From NCBI RefSeq assembly GCF_900104515.1, contig NZ_FNJL01000001.1, forward strand, positions 124,001 to 188,000: a DNA stretch of 64,000 nucleotides, in the 5' to 3' direction. Position numbers and translations under genes: made by a program. Position 1 is the first letter of the stretch. The number at the start of each line of letters is the position of its first letter. Shown one piece after another: positions 1-8,308 of this stretch. The DNA comes from Paracidovorax cattleyae (GTDB lineage: Bacteria; Pseudomonadota; Gammaproteobacteria; Burkholderiales; Burkholderiaceae_C). The notes beneath the pieces are model-generated. The model ran no database searches. It was given only the letters and a program-made list of their open reading frames with translations, and had not been told where the DNA came from.

Positions 1-54
1 CAGGCCCAGCAGCAGCAGGCCGTAGCCGAAGGTGGCGAGATTCTTGTGGTGCAT
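1..54 (-). CDS. livM: Branched-chain amino acid ABC transporter permease LivM, N-terminal fragment
   Basis: Only the first 18 codons lie in the window; the gene runs off the left edge. The reading begins MHHKNLATFGYGLLLLGL, a short polar stretch leading into a hydrophobic helix, as in LivM-type inner-membrane permeases. The ATG at 54 is 20 bases after the livH stop and has a purine-rich AGGACGGGG ahead of it. LivM pairs with LivH to form the translocation path. The identification leans on operon position directly after livH, because too little protein is visible for domain evidence. Confidence 0.75.
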   Translation of the reverse strand, partial: MHHKNLATFGYGLLLLGL

Positions 55-73
55 GTGCGCGGCCCCGTCCTGG

Positions 74-958
74 TCACTTTTCCTTGCCGAACAGGCCGGC
101 GGGGCGGATGAGCAGCACCACCACCATGATGACGAACACCACGGTGGACGATGCCTCGGGATAGAACACCTTGGTGAAGCCCTCGACGATGCCCAGGCCC
201 AGGCCCGTGAGGATGGAGCCCATGATCGAGCCCATGCCGCCGATCACCACCACCGCGAACACCACGATGATGAGGTTCTGGCCCATGAGGGGGGTAACCT
301 GGTACACCGGCGCAGCCAGCACGCCCGCGAAGGCGGCAAGCGCCGCTCCAAAGGCGTAGGTGAGCGTGATCATCACCGGCACGTTGATGCCGAAGGCCTC
401 CACCAGACGCGGGTTCTCGGTGCCGGCGCGCAGGTACGCGCCGAGCTTGGTCTTCTCGATGACGTACCAGGTGCCCACGCACACGACGAGGGAAGCCACC
501 ACCACCCAGGCCCGGTAGTTGGGCAGGATCATGAAGCCGAGGTTGGTGGCGCCTTCGAGCAGCTCGGGCGTGTCGTACCCCAGGCCCGAGACGCCGTAGA
601 TGGAGCGGAACACGCCCTCGATCAGCAGCGTGAGCCCGAGGGTGAGCAGCAGGCCGTAGAGGTGGTCGAGCTTGTAGATCCAGCGCAGCAGCAGCCGCTC
701 GATCGCCACGCCGAAGAGGCCGACGACGAGCGGCGCCGCGACGAGCATCACCCAGTAGTTGATGCCGAAATACGAACCCGCCATCCAGGTGAGCAGCGCC
801 CCCAGCATGAACAGCGCGCCATGCGCGAAGTTGATGACGTTGAGCAGGCCGAAGATCACCGCCAGCCCCAGGCTGAGGATGGCGTAGAACGAGCCGTTGA
901 CCAGCCCCAGCAGGAGCTGGCTCAGCAGGGCCGGCAGGGAGACACCGAAGATTTCCAT
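74..958 (-). CDS. livH: Branched-chain amino acid ABC transporter permease LivH
   Basis: A 294-residue inner-membrane permease of the LivH (BPD_transp_2) family, of normal length. The sequence is mostly hydrophobic helices, with the family-typical N-terminal stretch GSFYAILSLGLAVIFGLLN followed by NFAHGALFMLGA around residues 22-55, and it ends in the usual short basic tail (RPAGLFGKEK). It should form the membrane channel with LivM and receive ATP-driven motion from LivF and LivG. It sits in the minus-strand order livG-livF-livK-livK-livH-livM, 48 bases after the second binding-protein gene. Substrate class (branched-chain or other amino acids, or small amides) cannot be told from sequence. 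Confidence 0.93.
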   Translation of the reverse strand: MEIFGVSLPALLSQLLLGLVNGSFYAILSLGLAVIFGLLNVINFAHGALFMLGALLTWMAGSYFGINYWVMLVAAPLVVGLFGVAIERLLLRWIYKLDHLYGLLLTLGLTLLIEGVFRSIYGVSGLGYDTPELLEGATNLGFMILPNYRAWVVVASLVVCVGTWYVIEKTKLGAYLRAGTENPRLVEAFGINVPVMITLTYAFGAALAAFAGVLAAPVYQVTPLMGQNLIIVVFAVVVIGGMGSIMGSILTGLGLGIVEGFTKVFYPEASSTVVFVIMVVVLLIRPAGLFGKEK

Positions 959-1006
959 GGGAAGGCGGATTGGGATGCGGGGTGGAGGGCGCTCAGGCGG
1001 TGCGGA

Positions 1007-2212
1007 TCATTTCCAGAGCGCGCACTTGCTCTCGGCCTTGGTGGCGAAGACCTGGTCGCCCGGCAGCTTCTTCACGAGCTTGTAGTAGTCCCAGGTGCCC
1101 CTGGATTCCGCGGGCGTCTTCACCTGCATGAGGTACATGTCGTGCACGTAGCGGCCGTCAGGGCGCAGCGTGCCGCTGTTGAAGAAGTCGTCCATCTTCA
1201 TGCCGCGCCAGGCTTCCATCACGTTGTCGGCCTCGATGCTCTTGGCGGTTTCCACGGCCTTGAGGTAGTTCATGGTGGCCGAGTAGTCGGCCGCCTGGAT
1301 CTCGGTCGGCCGGCGCTTGGTCTTCTCCATGAAGCGGTCGGCGAACTTGCGGGTCTCGTCGTTCAGGTCCCAGTACCAGCTGGTGGTGAACTGCAGGCCC
1401 TCCGTGGTCTTCAGGCCCAGGCTGTGGATGTCGCTGAAGAAGATCAGCAGGCCGGCGAGCTTCATGTTCTTGCCGATGCCGAATTCCTTGGCGGCCTTGA
1501 TCGAGTTGATCGTGTCGCCGCCCGCATTCGCCAGGCCCAGGATCTGCGCCTTGGAGTTCTGCGCCTGCAAGAGGAACGACGAGAAGTCCGACGCGTTGAG
1601 CGGGTGCCGCACGGAGCCCACCACGGTGCCGCCCTTTTCCTTCACCACGCGGGAGGTGTCGGCCTCCAGCGCATGGCCGAACGCATAGTCGGCCGTGAGG
1701 AAGAACCAGCTCTTGCCGCCCGCGTCCACGATGGCGGCGCCCGTGCCCTTGGCCAACGCCACGGTGTCGTAGGCGTAATGCACGGTGTAGGGGCTGCACT
1801 GCTCGTTGGTCAGTGCAGAGGTGGCTGCGCCGTTGTTGATGAAGACGCGCTTCTTCTCCTGCGCCACCTTGGCCATGGCCAGTGCCGTGCCCGAGTTGGT
1901 GCCGCCGAAGACCATGGTCAGGCCCTGCGTGTCGATCCATTCGCGTGCCTTGCTGGCTGCGATGTCCGCCTTGTTCTGGTGGTCCGCCGTGAGCAGCTCG
2001 ATCGGCCGGCCGAGCACCTTGCCGCCGAAGTCGTCGATCGCCATCTGGATCGCCACCGCCCCGTTCTTGCCCTCCACGTCGGCATACAGGCTCGACATGT
2101 CGGTGATGAAGCCGATCTTCACCGGGGCGTCCTGCTGCGCATGCGCGGCCGACGCCGCGAAGAGCCCTGCGGCGCCGAGCGCCATCGCCAGTTTCGTGAT
2201 TGCGTGTGCCAT
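1007..2212 (-). CDS. Periplasmic substrate-binding protein, LivK type (copy 1)
   Basis: A 401-residue type I periplasmic binding protein of a branched-chain amino acid type ABC transporter. The start is placed at 2212 rather than at an upstream in-frame codon because AAGGAGACAAGG precedes it and a clean signal peptide follows (charged start, hydrophobic core, AASAAHA cleavage site near residue 25). The mature part opens with KIGFITDMSSLYADVEGKNG, and the protein ends CALWK. It is a tandem paralogue of the gene at 2280-3497, about 80% identical in the mature part by hand alignment, with unrelated signal peptides. It probably delivers ligand to LivHM. The ligand is unknown and may differ from that of the neighbour. 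Confidence 0.92.
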   Translation of the reverse strand: MAHAITKLAMALGAAGLFAASAAHAQQDAPVKIGFITDMSSLYADVEGKNGAVAIQMAIDDFGGKVLGRPIELLTADHQNKADIAASKAREWIDTQGLTMVFGGTNSGTALAMAKVAQEKKRVFINNGAATSALTNEQCSPYTVHYAYDTVALAKGTGAAIVDAGGKSWFFLTADYAFGHALEADTSRVVKEKGGTVVGSVRHPLNASDFSSFLLQAQNSKAQILGLANAGGDTINSIKAAKEFGIGKNMKLAGLLIFFSDIHSLGLKTTEGLQFTTSWYWDLNDETRKFADRFMEKTKRRPTEIQAADYSATMNYLKAVETAKSIEADNVMEAWRGMKMDDFFNSGTLRPDGRYVHDMYLMQVKTPAESRGTWDYYKLVKKLPGDQVFATKAESKCALWK

Positions 2213-2279
2213 GGTCCTTGTCTCCTTCTGTTGTCGTTCGTCCATCGCGGGGAAAAAAGCCGGATTCAGGCTGCGCGCA

Positions 2280-3497
2280 TCACTTCCAGAGCGCGCACTT
2301 GCTCTCGGCCTTCGTGGTCCACACCTGGTCGACGGGCAGCTTGGCGACCACCTTGTAGTAGTCCCACGGCTCCTTCGACTCGGACGGCGCCTTCACCTGC
2401 ACGAGGTACATGTCGTGCGCGAAGCGGCCGTCGGGGCGGATGCTGCCCTTGGCGTAGAAGTCGTCGATGGGCGTGGACTTGAGCTTTTCCATCACCTTGT
2501 CGGCGTCCGTGCTCTTGGCGGCCTCCACCGCCTTGAGGTAGTTCATGGTGGCCGAGTAGTCGGCTGCCTGGATGTCGGTGGGCATGCGCTTGGTCTTGGC
2601 GAAGAACTTGCGGCCGAAGGCGCGCGTCTTGTCGTCGAGATTCCAGTCCCAGCTGGTGGTGAGCAGCAGGCCTTCGGTGTTCTTCAGGCCCAGGCTGTGG
2701 ATGTCGGTCAGGAACACCAGCAGGCCTGCCATCTTCATGCTCTTGTTGATGCCGAACTCGCGCGCCGCCTTGATGGCGTTGATGGTGTCGCCGCCCGCGT
2801 TCGCCAGCCCCAGGATCTGCGCCTTGGAGTTCTGCGCCTGCAGCAGGAAGGACGAGAAGTCCGACGCATTGAGGGGATGCTTCACGCTGCCCAGCACGCG
2901 GCCCCCCTTGTCCTTCACCACCTTGGCCGTATCGGCCTCCAGCGCGGCGCCGAAGGCATAGTCGGCCGTGAGGAAGAACCAGTCCTTGCCGCCCTGCTGC
3001 ACCACGGCGCTGCCGGTGCCCTTGGCGAGCGCCACGGTGTCGTAGGCATATTGCACGGTGTAGGGGCTGCACTGCTCGTTGGTGAGCGCCGAGGTGCCGG
3101 CGCCGTTCACGATGAAGACGCGCTTCTTCTCCTGCGCCACCTTGGCCATGGCCAGCGCCGTGCCCGAGTTGGTGCCGCCGAAGAGCATCGTGAGGCCCTG
3201 CGTGTCGATCCATTCGCGCGCCTTGCTGGCCGCGATGTCGGCCTTGTTCTGGTGGTCGGCGGAAACCAGCTCGATCGGCATGCCCAGCACCTTGCCGCCG
3301 AAGTCGTCGATCGCCATCTGGATGGCCACCGCGCCGTTCTTGCCTTCCACGTCCGCGTACAGGCTCGACATGTCGGTGATGAAACCGATCTTCACCTTGC
3401 CGTCCTGCGCCTGCGCGGCCGGGGCCATGCACACCCCGGCCAGGCCGAGCGCGGCGGCGAGGGTCTTGAGGATTGCCGTGCGTTGCTGCTTTTTCAT
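2280..3497 (-). CDS. Periplasmic substrate-binding protein, LivK type (copy 2)
   Basis: A 405-residue periplasmic binding protein, family and fold as its neighbour at 1007-2212. The ATG at 3497 has an AGGAGACAACG ribosome site and starts MKKQQRTAILKTL, a lysine-rich signal peptide with the cleavage motif APAAQA near residue 30. The longer open frame running back into livF is not used. Differences from copy 1 cluster in a few patches (around mature residues 115-130 and 270-290, and the segment AWRGMK versus KLKSTP), while the rest is nearly invariant. It lies 56 bases after livF, so it is cotranscribed with the importer. Confidence 0.92.
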   Translation of the reverse strand: MKKQQRTAILKTLAAALGLAGVCMAPAAQAQDGKVKIGFITDMSSLYADVEGKNGAVAIQMAIDDFGGKVLGMPIELVSADHQNKADIAASKAREWIDTQGLTMLFGGTNSGTALAMAKVAQEKKRVFIVNGAGTSALTNEQCSPYTVQYAYDTVALAKGTGSAVVQQGGKDWFFLTADYAFGAALEADTAKVVKDKGGRVLGSVKHPLNASDFSSFLLQAQNSKAQILGLANAGGDTINAIKAAREFGINKSMKMAGLLVFLTDIHSLGLKNTEGLLLTTSWDWNLDDKTRAFGRKFFAKTKRMPTDIQAADYSATMNYLKAVEAAKSTDADKVMEKLKSTPIDDFYAKGSIRPDGRFAHDMYLVQVKAPSESKEPWDYYKVVAKLPVDQVWTTKAESKCALWK

Positions 3498-3553
3498 GTC
3501 GTTGTCTCCTGAGGCGGGTATCGGATAGGGATGGGTGGATGGACCCGGGCGGG

Positions 3554-4267
3554 CTAGACGCCCAGCAACTCGTTGAGCACCGGCATGCGCTCCTGCAGCT
3601 CCGCCGCGCCGAACTGCAGCGCGATGCGGCCGTGCTCCATCACGTAGAAGCGGTCGGCGAGCGGTGCGGCGAAGCGGAAGTTCTGCTCCACCATCACCAC
3701 GGTGTAGCCCTTCTCTCGCAGCGTGGTGATCATGCGGGCAAGGGCGTGCACGATGACGGGCGCCAGCCCTTCCGAGATCTCGTCGAGCAGCAGCAGCTGG
3801 GCGCCCGTGCGCAGGATGCGCGCCACCGCCAGCATCTGCTGCTCCCCGCCCGACAGGCGCGTGCCCTGGCTGTGGCGGCGCTCCGCGAGGTTGGGGAACA
3901 TCGCGTAGATCTCGTCCACCGGCATGCCTGCGCGGCCCGTCTTGAGCACGGGCGGCAGCAGCAGGTTCTCCTCGCACGACAGGCTGGAGAAGATGCCGCG
4001 CTCTTCAGGGCAGTAGCCGACGCCCAGGTGGGCGATGCGGTGCGTGGGCATCTGGATGGTTTCCTGCCCGTTGATCTTCACCGAACCCTTGCGCGCACCG
4101 GTCAGGCCCATCGCGGCCCGCAGCGTGGAGGTCCGGCCGGCGCCGTTGCGGCCCAGCAGCGTGACCACCTCGCCGGGCTGCACGACCATGTCCACGCCGT
4201 GCAGCACGTGCGATTCGCCATACCAGGCCTCCAGGCCGCGGATTTCGAGAGCGGGGGACGATGCCAT
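3554..4267 (-). CDS. livF: Branched-chain amino acid ABC transporter ATP-binding protein LivF, Walker A Arg variant
   Basis: A 237-residue ABC ATPase of LivF length. It has the signature LSGGEQQMLAVAR, Walker B LLLLDEISEGLAP and the H-loop region VVMVEQNF. The Walker A motif reads GRNGAGRTST (residues 39-48): the usual catalytic lysine is arginine at residue 45, read directly from the DNA at about 4130. LivF pairs with LivG to power the LivHM permease. The gene is followed by livK after 56 bases and preceded by 226 bases separating it from livG that hold a hairpin repeat. The arginine may be a subfamily feature rather than a defect. Confidence 0.9.
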   Translation of the reverse strand: MASSPALEIRGLEAWYGESHVLHGVDMVVQPGEVVTLLGRNGAGRTSTLRAAMGLTGARKGSVKINGQETIQMPTHRIAHLGVGYCPEERGIFSSLSCEENLLLPPVLKTGRAGMPVDEIYAMFPNLAERRHSQGTRLSGGEQQMLAVARILRTGAQLLLLDEISEGLAPVIVHALARMITTLREKGYTVVMVEQNFRFAAPLADRFYVMEHGRIALQFGAAELQERMPVLNELLGV

Positions 4268-4390
4268 CTCAGTGATCCAATGCGCAGATTGCGGCCAGCC
4301 GCCGTTGAAAGCAGCACGGCCTTTCCGTTCCGAAGGCCGCGGAGCAGGCCGGGCCAGCAGACGCCGTGGAACGGGCTTGGCCCGGCCACT

Positions 4391-4450
4391 GGCGGCGTCC
4401 CCCTTCCCGCCGGAGAAGGGGGAAGGCGCGAAGCGCCACAGGGGGTTGGC
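4391..4450. repeat. GC-rich twin-hairpin intergenic repeat (REP-like) inside the liv operon
   Basis: Between livG and livF there are two adjacent inverted repeats: TCCCCCTTC at 4398-4406 pairs perfectly with GAAGGGGGA at 4415-4423, and GGCGC at 4425-4429 pairs with GCGCC at 4433-4437. The element ends in a G-run (CAGGGGGTTGG). The form matches dispersed GC-rich repeats found between genes in Comamonadaceae. There is no T-tract, so it is not a classical terminator, though it could modulate readthrough or mRNA stability. Confidence 0.55.
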
Positions 4451-4456
4451 GCATCA

Positions 4457-5230
4457 TCAGTGGGTCCCCTGCAATTGGCCGTCCGTGGTGCCCATGTAGG
4501 CCTCCATGACCTGCGGATTGCGCGAGACCTCCTCGTACGGTCCCTCGGCCAGCACGGCCCCGCGCTGCAGCACCGTGATGCGGTCGGCAATGGTGGAGAT
4601 GACTTTCATGTTGTGCTCCACCATGAGGATCGTGCGCCCGGCAGACACCTTCTTGATGAGCTGCGTCACGCGGTCCACGTCCTCGTGGCCCATGCCCTGC
4701 GTGGGCTCGTCGAGCAGCATCAGCTCGGGCTCCATCGCGAGCGTCGTGGCGATCTCGAGCGCGCGCTTGCGGCCGTAGGGCAGGTTGACGGTGACCTCGT
4801 CGGCCAGGTCGGCGAGGCCCACTTCCGCGAGCAGTTCACGCGCCCGGCTGTCGAGGTGCGCCAGGCTGCGTTCGCTCTTCCAGAAATGGAAGGACGTGCC
4901 AAGGCGGCGCTGCAGGCCGAGGCGCACGTTCTCGGTGAGCGTCAGGTGCGGGAACACGGCCGAGATCTGGAACGAGCGGATCACCCCGCGCCGCGCGATC
5001 TGCGCGGGCGCCTCGCGGGTGATGTCCGCGCCGTTGAAGGTGATCGTGCCGGACGTGGGTTCAAGGAACTTGGTCAGCAGGTTGAAGCAGGTGGTCTTGC
5101 CCGCGCCGTTGGGGCCGATCAACGCATGGATGGAACCGCGGCGCACCGACAGGTTCACATCGCTGACCGCGGTGAAGCCCTTGAATTCCTTGGTGAGATG
5201 GCGGGTTTCGAGGATGACGTCGTCGCTCAT
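4457..5230 (-). CDS. livG: Branched-chain amino acid ABC transporter ATP-binding protein LivG
   Basis: A 257-residue ABC ATPase. The start at 5230 (MSDDVILETRHLTKEF) is chosen over a frame opening 41 codons earlier because homologues begin there and the extension is low-complexity. Walker A is canonical, GPNGAGKTT (about residues 41-49). The region in front of Walker B reads PYGRKRALEIATTL, then LMLLDEPTQGMGHEDV, and the switch histidine is in ILMVEHNM. This is the LivG partner of LivF. It is the first gene of the minus-strand transporter operon, so the promoter should lie in 5231-5573. Confidence 0.92.
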   Translation of the reverse strand: MSDDVILETRHLTKEFKGFTAVSDVNLSVRRGSIHALIGPNGAGKTTCFNLLTKFLEPTSGTITFNGADITREAPAQIARRGVIRSFQISAVFPHLTLTENVRLGLQRRLGTSFHFWKSERSLAHLDSRARELLAEVGLADLADEVTVNLPYGRKRALEIATTLAMEPELMLLDEPTQGMGHEDVDRVTQLIKKVSAGRTILMVEHNMKVISTIADRITVLQRGAVLAEGPYEEVSRNPQVMEAYMGTTDGQLQGTH

Positions 5231-5573
5231 GGGGCAGGAGCCGCTCCGTGGTGGACCCCGCCGGCATGCCGCGCGAGGAACGGCGGCGCATGCCGGGGGG
5301 CAGGGTTGCGGTGCATCGTATGCCGCCCTGCCGAAGGCCAGGAACTGGGACAAATGCCTATGTATAAACGCCTAAGCAAACACCCCCCGCCCCGCCGGCC
5401 CGCCCCATCCAGCACGCGCACGGCGCCCGCCCCCGGCCCACGGGCTTGCCGCGCCACTGCAGCGCGGAACGCTTTTCCACGCCTTCAATCATTGCTACAC
5501 CTTCAGTAGCAAACACGCTCCTTGCCAAGAGCCCCCGGCGCGCAGGCCGCCACCTTCTTACACTGGTGCCACC
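5231..5573. other. Intergenic region between divergent livG and ABC exporter genes
   Basis: This 343-base gap separates livG (leftward) from the exporter gene (rightward) and must carry both promoters. It contains an AT-richer patch near 5350-5380, upstream of livG, and a perfect inverted repeat at 5492-5512. I could not assign convincing -35/-10 pairs, and I see no gene in it. Confidence 0.6.
5492..5512. repeat. Perfect 7-bp inverted repeat, possible operator
   Basis: TTGCTAC (5492-5498) and GTAGCAA (5506-5512) form a perfect inverted repeat with a 7-base spacer, 61 bases before the exporter start codon. It could be a regulator binding site or a short hairpin. No function is shown. Confidence 0.4.
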
Positions 5574-7409
5574 ATGCCATCCGCCTCCGCACCGACCCTC
5601 CATCCCGCCACGCCCCCGGGAAATCCCTCGCGCCCACCGACGCGCGCCCTGGCGGGCCTGTCGCCCTTCCTTCGGCCCTATGCGGGCCGCATCCTCCTGG
5701 CACTGGTGTTCCTGGTGCTGGCAGCGGCTGCCACGCTGGCCTTCCCCATGGCCCTGCGCTCGCTGATCGACGGCGGGTTGCTGCCCGGGGACCGCGGAGC
5801 CCAGGCCATGGCGCTGCAGGAACACTTCGGGCTGCTGTTCGGCGTGGCCGTGGCGCTGGGCATGTTCTCGGCGGCACGCTTCTACCTGGTCAGTTGGCTC
5901 GGCGAGCGGGTCACCGCCGACCTGCGCAACGCCGTGTACGCGCACGTGCTGCGCCAGAGCCCGGCCTTCTTCGAAAGCACGCAGACGGGCGAGGTCCTGT
6001 CGCGCCTGACCACCGACACCACGCTGGTGCAGACCGTGGTCGGCTCCTCCCTGTCCATGGGCCTGCGCAACGCGGTGATGGGACTGGGCGCGCTGGGCAT
6101 GCTGGTCTGGAGCCATCCGCGCCTGATGGCCGTCGTGCTGCTGGGCATCGTGCTCGTGGTGGCTCCCACCGCGTGGATCGGTCGCCGGGTGCGGCGGCTG
6201 TCGCGCGACAGCCAGGACCGGGTAGCGGATGCCAGCGCGCTCGCGGGAGAAGTGCTGAACGCGATTCCCGTGGTGCAGAGCCACACGGCGGAGGCCCGGG
6301 AAAGCGCACGTTTCCAGGCCGCCACCGCGCACGCCTTCGACGCCGCCGTGCGCCGCAGCCGGGCGCGCGCCGCCCTGGTGGCCTTCATCATCGTTGCCAA
6401 TGCGGGATTGCTGCTGTGGGGCCTGTACCGCGGCACACAGGCCGTGCTGGCCGGCGACATGTCGGCCGGACAGCTCGGCGAGACGGTGATCTACGTCATG
6501 CTGCTGGCCGGGGCGGTCGCGGTCCTGGGCGAGGTCTACGGCGACCTGCTGCGCGCGGCGGGTGCGACCGAACGGCTGATGGAATTGCTGGCAGCCCGCC
6601 CCGCGATCGCCTCGCCGCCGGCGCCCGAACCCCTGCCCGGGGGCAGCCAGGGCCTGCGCGTGGATTTCGAGCATGTCGGGTTCCACTATCCCTCCCGGCC
6701 CGCGCAGCCTGCGCTGCGGGACTTCGACCTGCACATCCAGCCCGGCGAGACCGTGGCGCTGGTGGGTGCGAGCGGAGCCGGCAAGACCACCGTCTTCCAG
6801 GTGCTGCAGCGCTTCTATGACGTCGATCCGGCACCGGACGGCGGCCGCATCCTGCTGGACGGGAAAGACCTGCGCAGCCTGGCGCCGGACGACTTCCGGT
6901 CCCGCATCGCCGTGGTGCCGCAGGATGCCGTGGTCTTCTCGGCCTCGGCCCGGGAGAACATCCGCTATGGCCGGCCCGAAGCCAGCGACGCCGAGGTGGA
7001 AGACGCCGCGCGCGCAGCCTTCGCGCACGATTTCATCGCCGCCCTGCCCGAAGGCTACGGCACCTTCCTGGGAGAGCGCGGCGTGCGCCTGTCGGGTGGA
7101 CAGCGCCAGCGCATCGCCATCGCCCGCGCCCTGCTCAAGGATGCCCCGCTGCTGCTGCTCGACGAGGCCACCAGCGCGCTGGACGCCGAAAGCGAACGCA
7201 TGGTGCAGGCCGCGCTGGACGCCGCGCTGCATTCGCAGGGCCGGCGCCGCACCACGCTGGTGATCGCCCACCGCCTGGCCACGGTCCAGAACGCGGACCG
7301 GATCGTCGTGATGGAACAGGGCCGGGTGGTCGAGCAGGGGCCGCACGCCGAGCTGATGCTGCGCGGGGGCACGTATGCCCGTCTCGCGGCGCTGCAGTTC
7401 ACGGCCTGA
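5574..7409 (+). CDS. ABC exporter, fused transmembrane and ATPase domains (MsbA/multidrug type)
   Basis: A 611-residue half-transporter. After a proline-rich N-terminus of about 25 residues comes an exporter transmembrane domain (about residues 30-320, including GEVLSRLTTDTTLVQTVVGSSLS), then a nucleotide-binding domain. That domain has Walker A GASGAGKTT (about residue 397), signature LSGGQRQR (about 506), Walker B LLLLDEATSALD (about 525) and H-loop AHRLAT. It should act as a homodimer in the inner membrane exporting a hydrophobic substrate such as lipid or drug. It stands alone on the plus strand, so the substrate cannot be inferred; MsbA itself is usually near 580-600 residues. Confidence 0.88.
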   Translation: MPSASAPTLHPATPPGNPSRPPTRALAGLSPFLRPYAGRILLALVFLVLAAAATLAFPMALRSLIDGGLLPGDRGAQAMALQEHFGLLFGVAVALGMFSAARFYLVSWLGERVTADLRNAVYAHVLRQSPAFFESTQTGEVLSRLTTDTTLVQTVVGSSLSMGLRNAVMGLGALGMLVWSHPRLMAVVLLGIVLVVAPTAWIGRRVRRLSRDSQDRVADASALAGEVLNAIPVVQSHTAEARESARFQAATAHAFDAAVRRSRARAALVAFIIVANAGLLLWGLYRGTQAVLAGDMSAGQLGETVIYVMLLAGAVAVLGEVYGDLLRAAGATERLMELLAARPAIASPPAPEPLPGGSQGLRVDFEHVGFHYPSRPAQPALRDFDLHIQPGETVALVGASGAGKTTVFQVLQRFYDVDPAPDGGRILLDGKDLRSLAPDDFRSRIAVVPQDAVVFSASARENIRYGRPEASDAEVEDAARAAFAHDFIAALPEGYGTFLGERGVRLSGGQRQRIAIARALLKDAPLLLLDEATSALDAESERMVQAALDAALHSQGRRRTTLVIAHRLATVQNADRIVVMEQGRVVEQGPHAELMLRGGTYARLAALQFTA

Positions 7410-7454
7410 ACGGGGCGGGCGGCCGTCCGTTGCCGCACGGTGCGGCCCTGCAGG

Positions 7455-7931
7455 CTATTGCAGGGTTTCCTTGGCGGCCGTCGGCAGGGACATCGGCAGC
7501 ACCGCGATGCCTTCCTCCAGGAGCTGCACCGTCTCCTGCACGCTGGCCTGCCCGCGGATGGGGCGGTCTTCGGCGTCGCCCTCATGGATGCGGCGCGCCT
7601 CCTGGGCGAAACGTCTTCCCACATCTTCGGTATGGGCCATCACATGGCGCGCCAGCTGCAGCCACGCAGCCTGCAGGGCCTGGGGCGTGGACCTATCCCC
7701 TCCCGGCATCGCCAGGTCCGCCTGCGCGGGAGCAGCAGGCACCGCCACGGACGCTCCGGCGGAAGACTTCAGGTTCAGGCGGGGTGCGCTGAGCACCTTG
7801 CGGATCTCCCGGCTGGCGCACAGCGGGCACTCCACCAGGCCGCGGGCGAGCTGGTCCTGGAAATCCGCTTCGGAAGCAAACCATCCCTCGAAGGCATGGT
7901 CGAGTGCGCAACGCAGGTCAAGCACCTTCAT
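7455..7931 (-). CDS. DUF1178 family protein
   Basis: A 158-residue soluble protein of the DUF1178 family. It opens MKVLDLRCALDHAFEGWF and carries SEADFQDQLARGLVECPLCAS, with the CPLC pair near residues 35-40 suggesting a small metal-binding knuckle, then a variable alanine-rich middle and the conserved segment HVMAHTEDVGRRFAQEARRIHEGDAEDRPIRG. Its function is unknown. It follows DUF2818 and the nuo genes on the same strand with a 71-base gap, and converges with the exporter gene. It may be the last gene of the nuo transcript. The start at 7931 is the first in-frame ATG that fits the family. Confidence 0.82.
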   Translation of the reverse strand: MKVLDLRCALDHAFEGWFASEADFQDQLARGLVECPLCASREIRKVLSAPRLNLKSSAGASVAVPAAPAQADLAMPGGDRSTPQALQAAWLQLARHVMAHTEDVGRRFAQEARRIHEGDAEDRPIRGQASVQETVQLLEEGIAVLPMSLPTAAKETLQ

Positions 7932-8002
7932 GATGATGCAACGAGGTCCGTGACGTAACGTCCAAATGCGCGGGCGACGGCACAGGCGCCTGTGGCCCGA
8001 CG

Positions 8003-8308
8003 TCAGCCCCTGCGGCGCAGCAGGTAGCGGTAAACGAAACCGGGAAAGGCCAGCGTCGCGAAGAGCGCGACCGTGACGGCATAGAACTCCCAGCCCTGCG
8101 GTGCGATCTGGCCGGCACGCTTTTCCAGCAGCAGGGCCAGCCCGCCCACCAGGAAATAGCACAGCAGCCACTCGCCCAGGCGCGCCGCCAGCGGCTTGGC
8201 CGGCACCGCACGGGGCCCGACCACCAGCCAGCGGTGGTTGCAGAAAGGCAGGTTGGCGGCCACGAGGGCCGCCACGATCACCAGCCAGATGGATGCGGAG
8301 GATGACAC
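8003..8308 (-). CDS. DUF2818 family membrane protein at the nuo operon tail
   Basis: A 101-residue membrane protein with three hydrophobic helices (about residues 5-22, 45-62 and 72-92) and a basic C-terminus RYLLRRRG. It is a DUF2818 member. I place the start at GTG 8308 (SSSASIWLVIVAALVAANLPF follows) because the family begins there; the open frame extends back into nuoN but that extension is not protein-like. It lies 124 bases after nuoN on the same strand. Function is unknown; constant linkage to nuo in betaproteobacteria suggests a complex I accessory role, which is inference. Confidence 0.75.
   Translation of the reverse strand: MSSSASIWLVIVAALVAANLPFCNHRWLVVGPRAVPAKPLAARLGEWLLCYFLVGGLALLLEKRAGQIAPQGWEFYAVTVALFATLAFPGFVYRYLLRRRG

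Noticed and set aside
7410-7454. Rho-independent terminator between the convergent exporter and DUF1178 genes
   Set aside because: CCGCAC/GTGCGG and CCCTGCA/TGCAGGG dyads exist at about 7434-7470, but neither has a T-tract and the second runs into the DUF1178 coding region.
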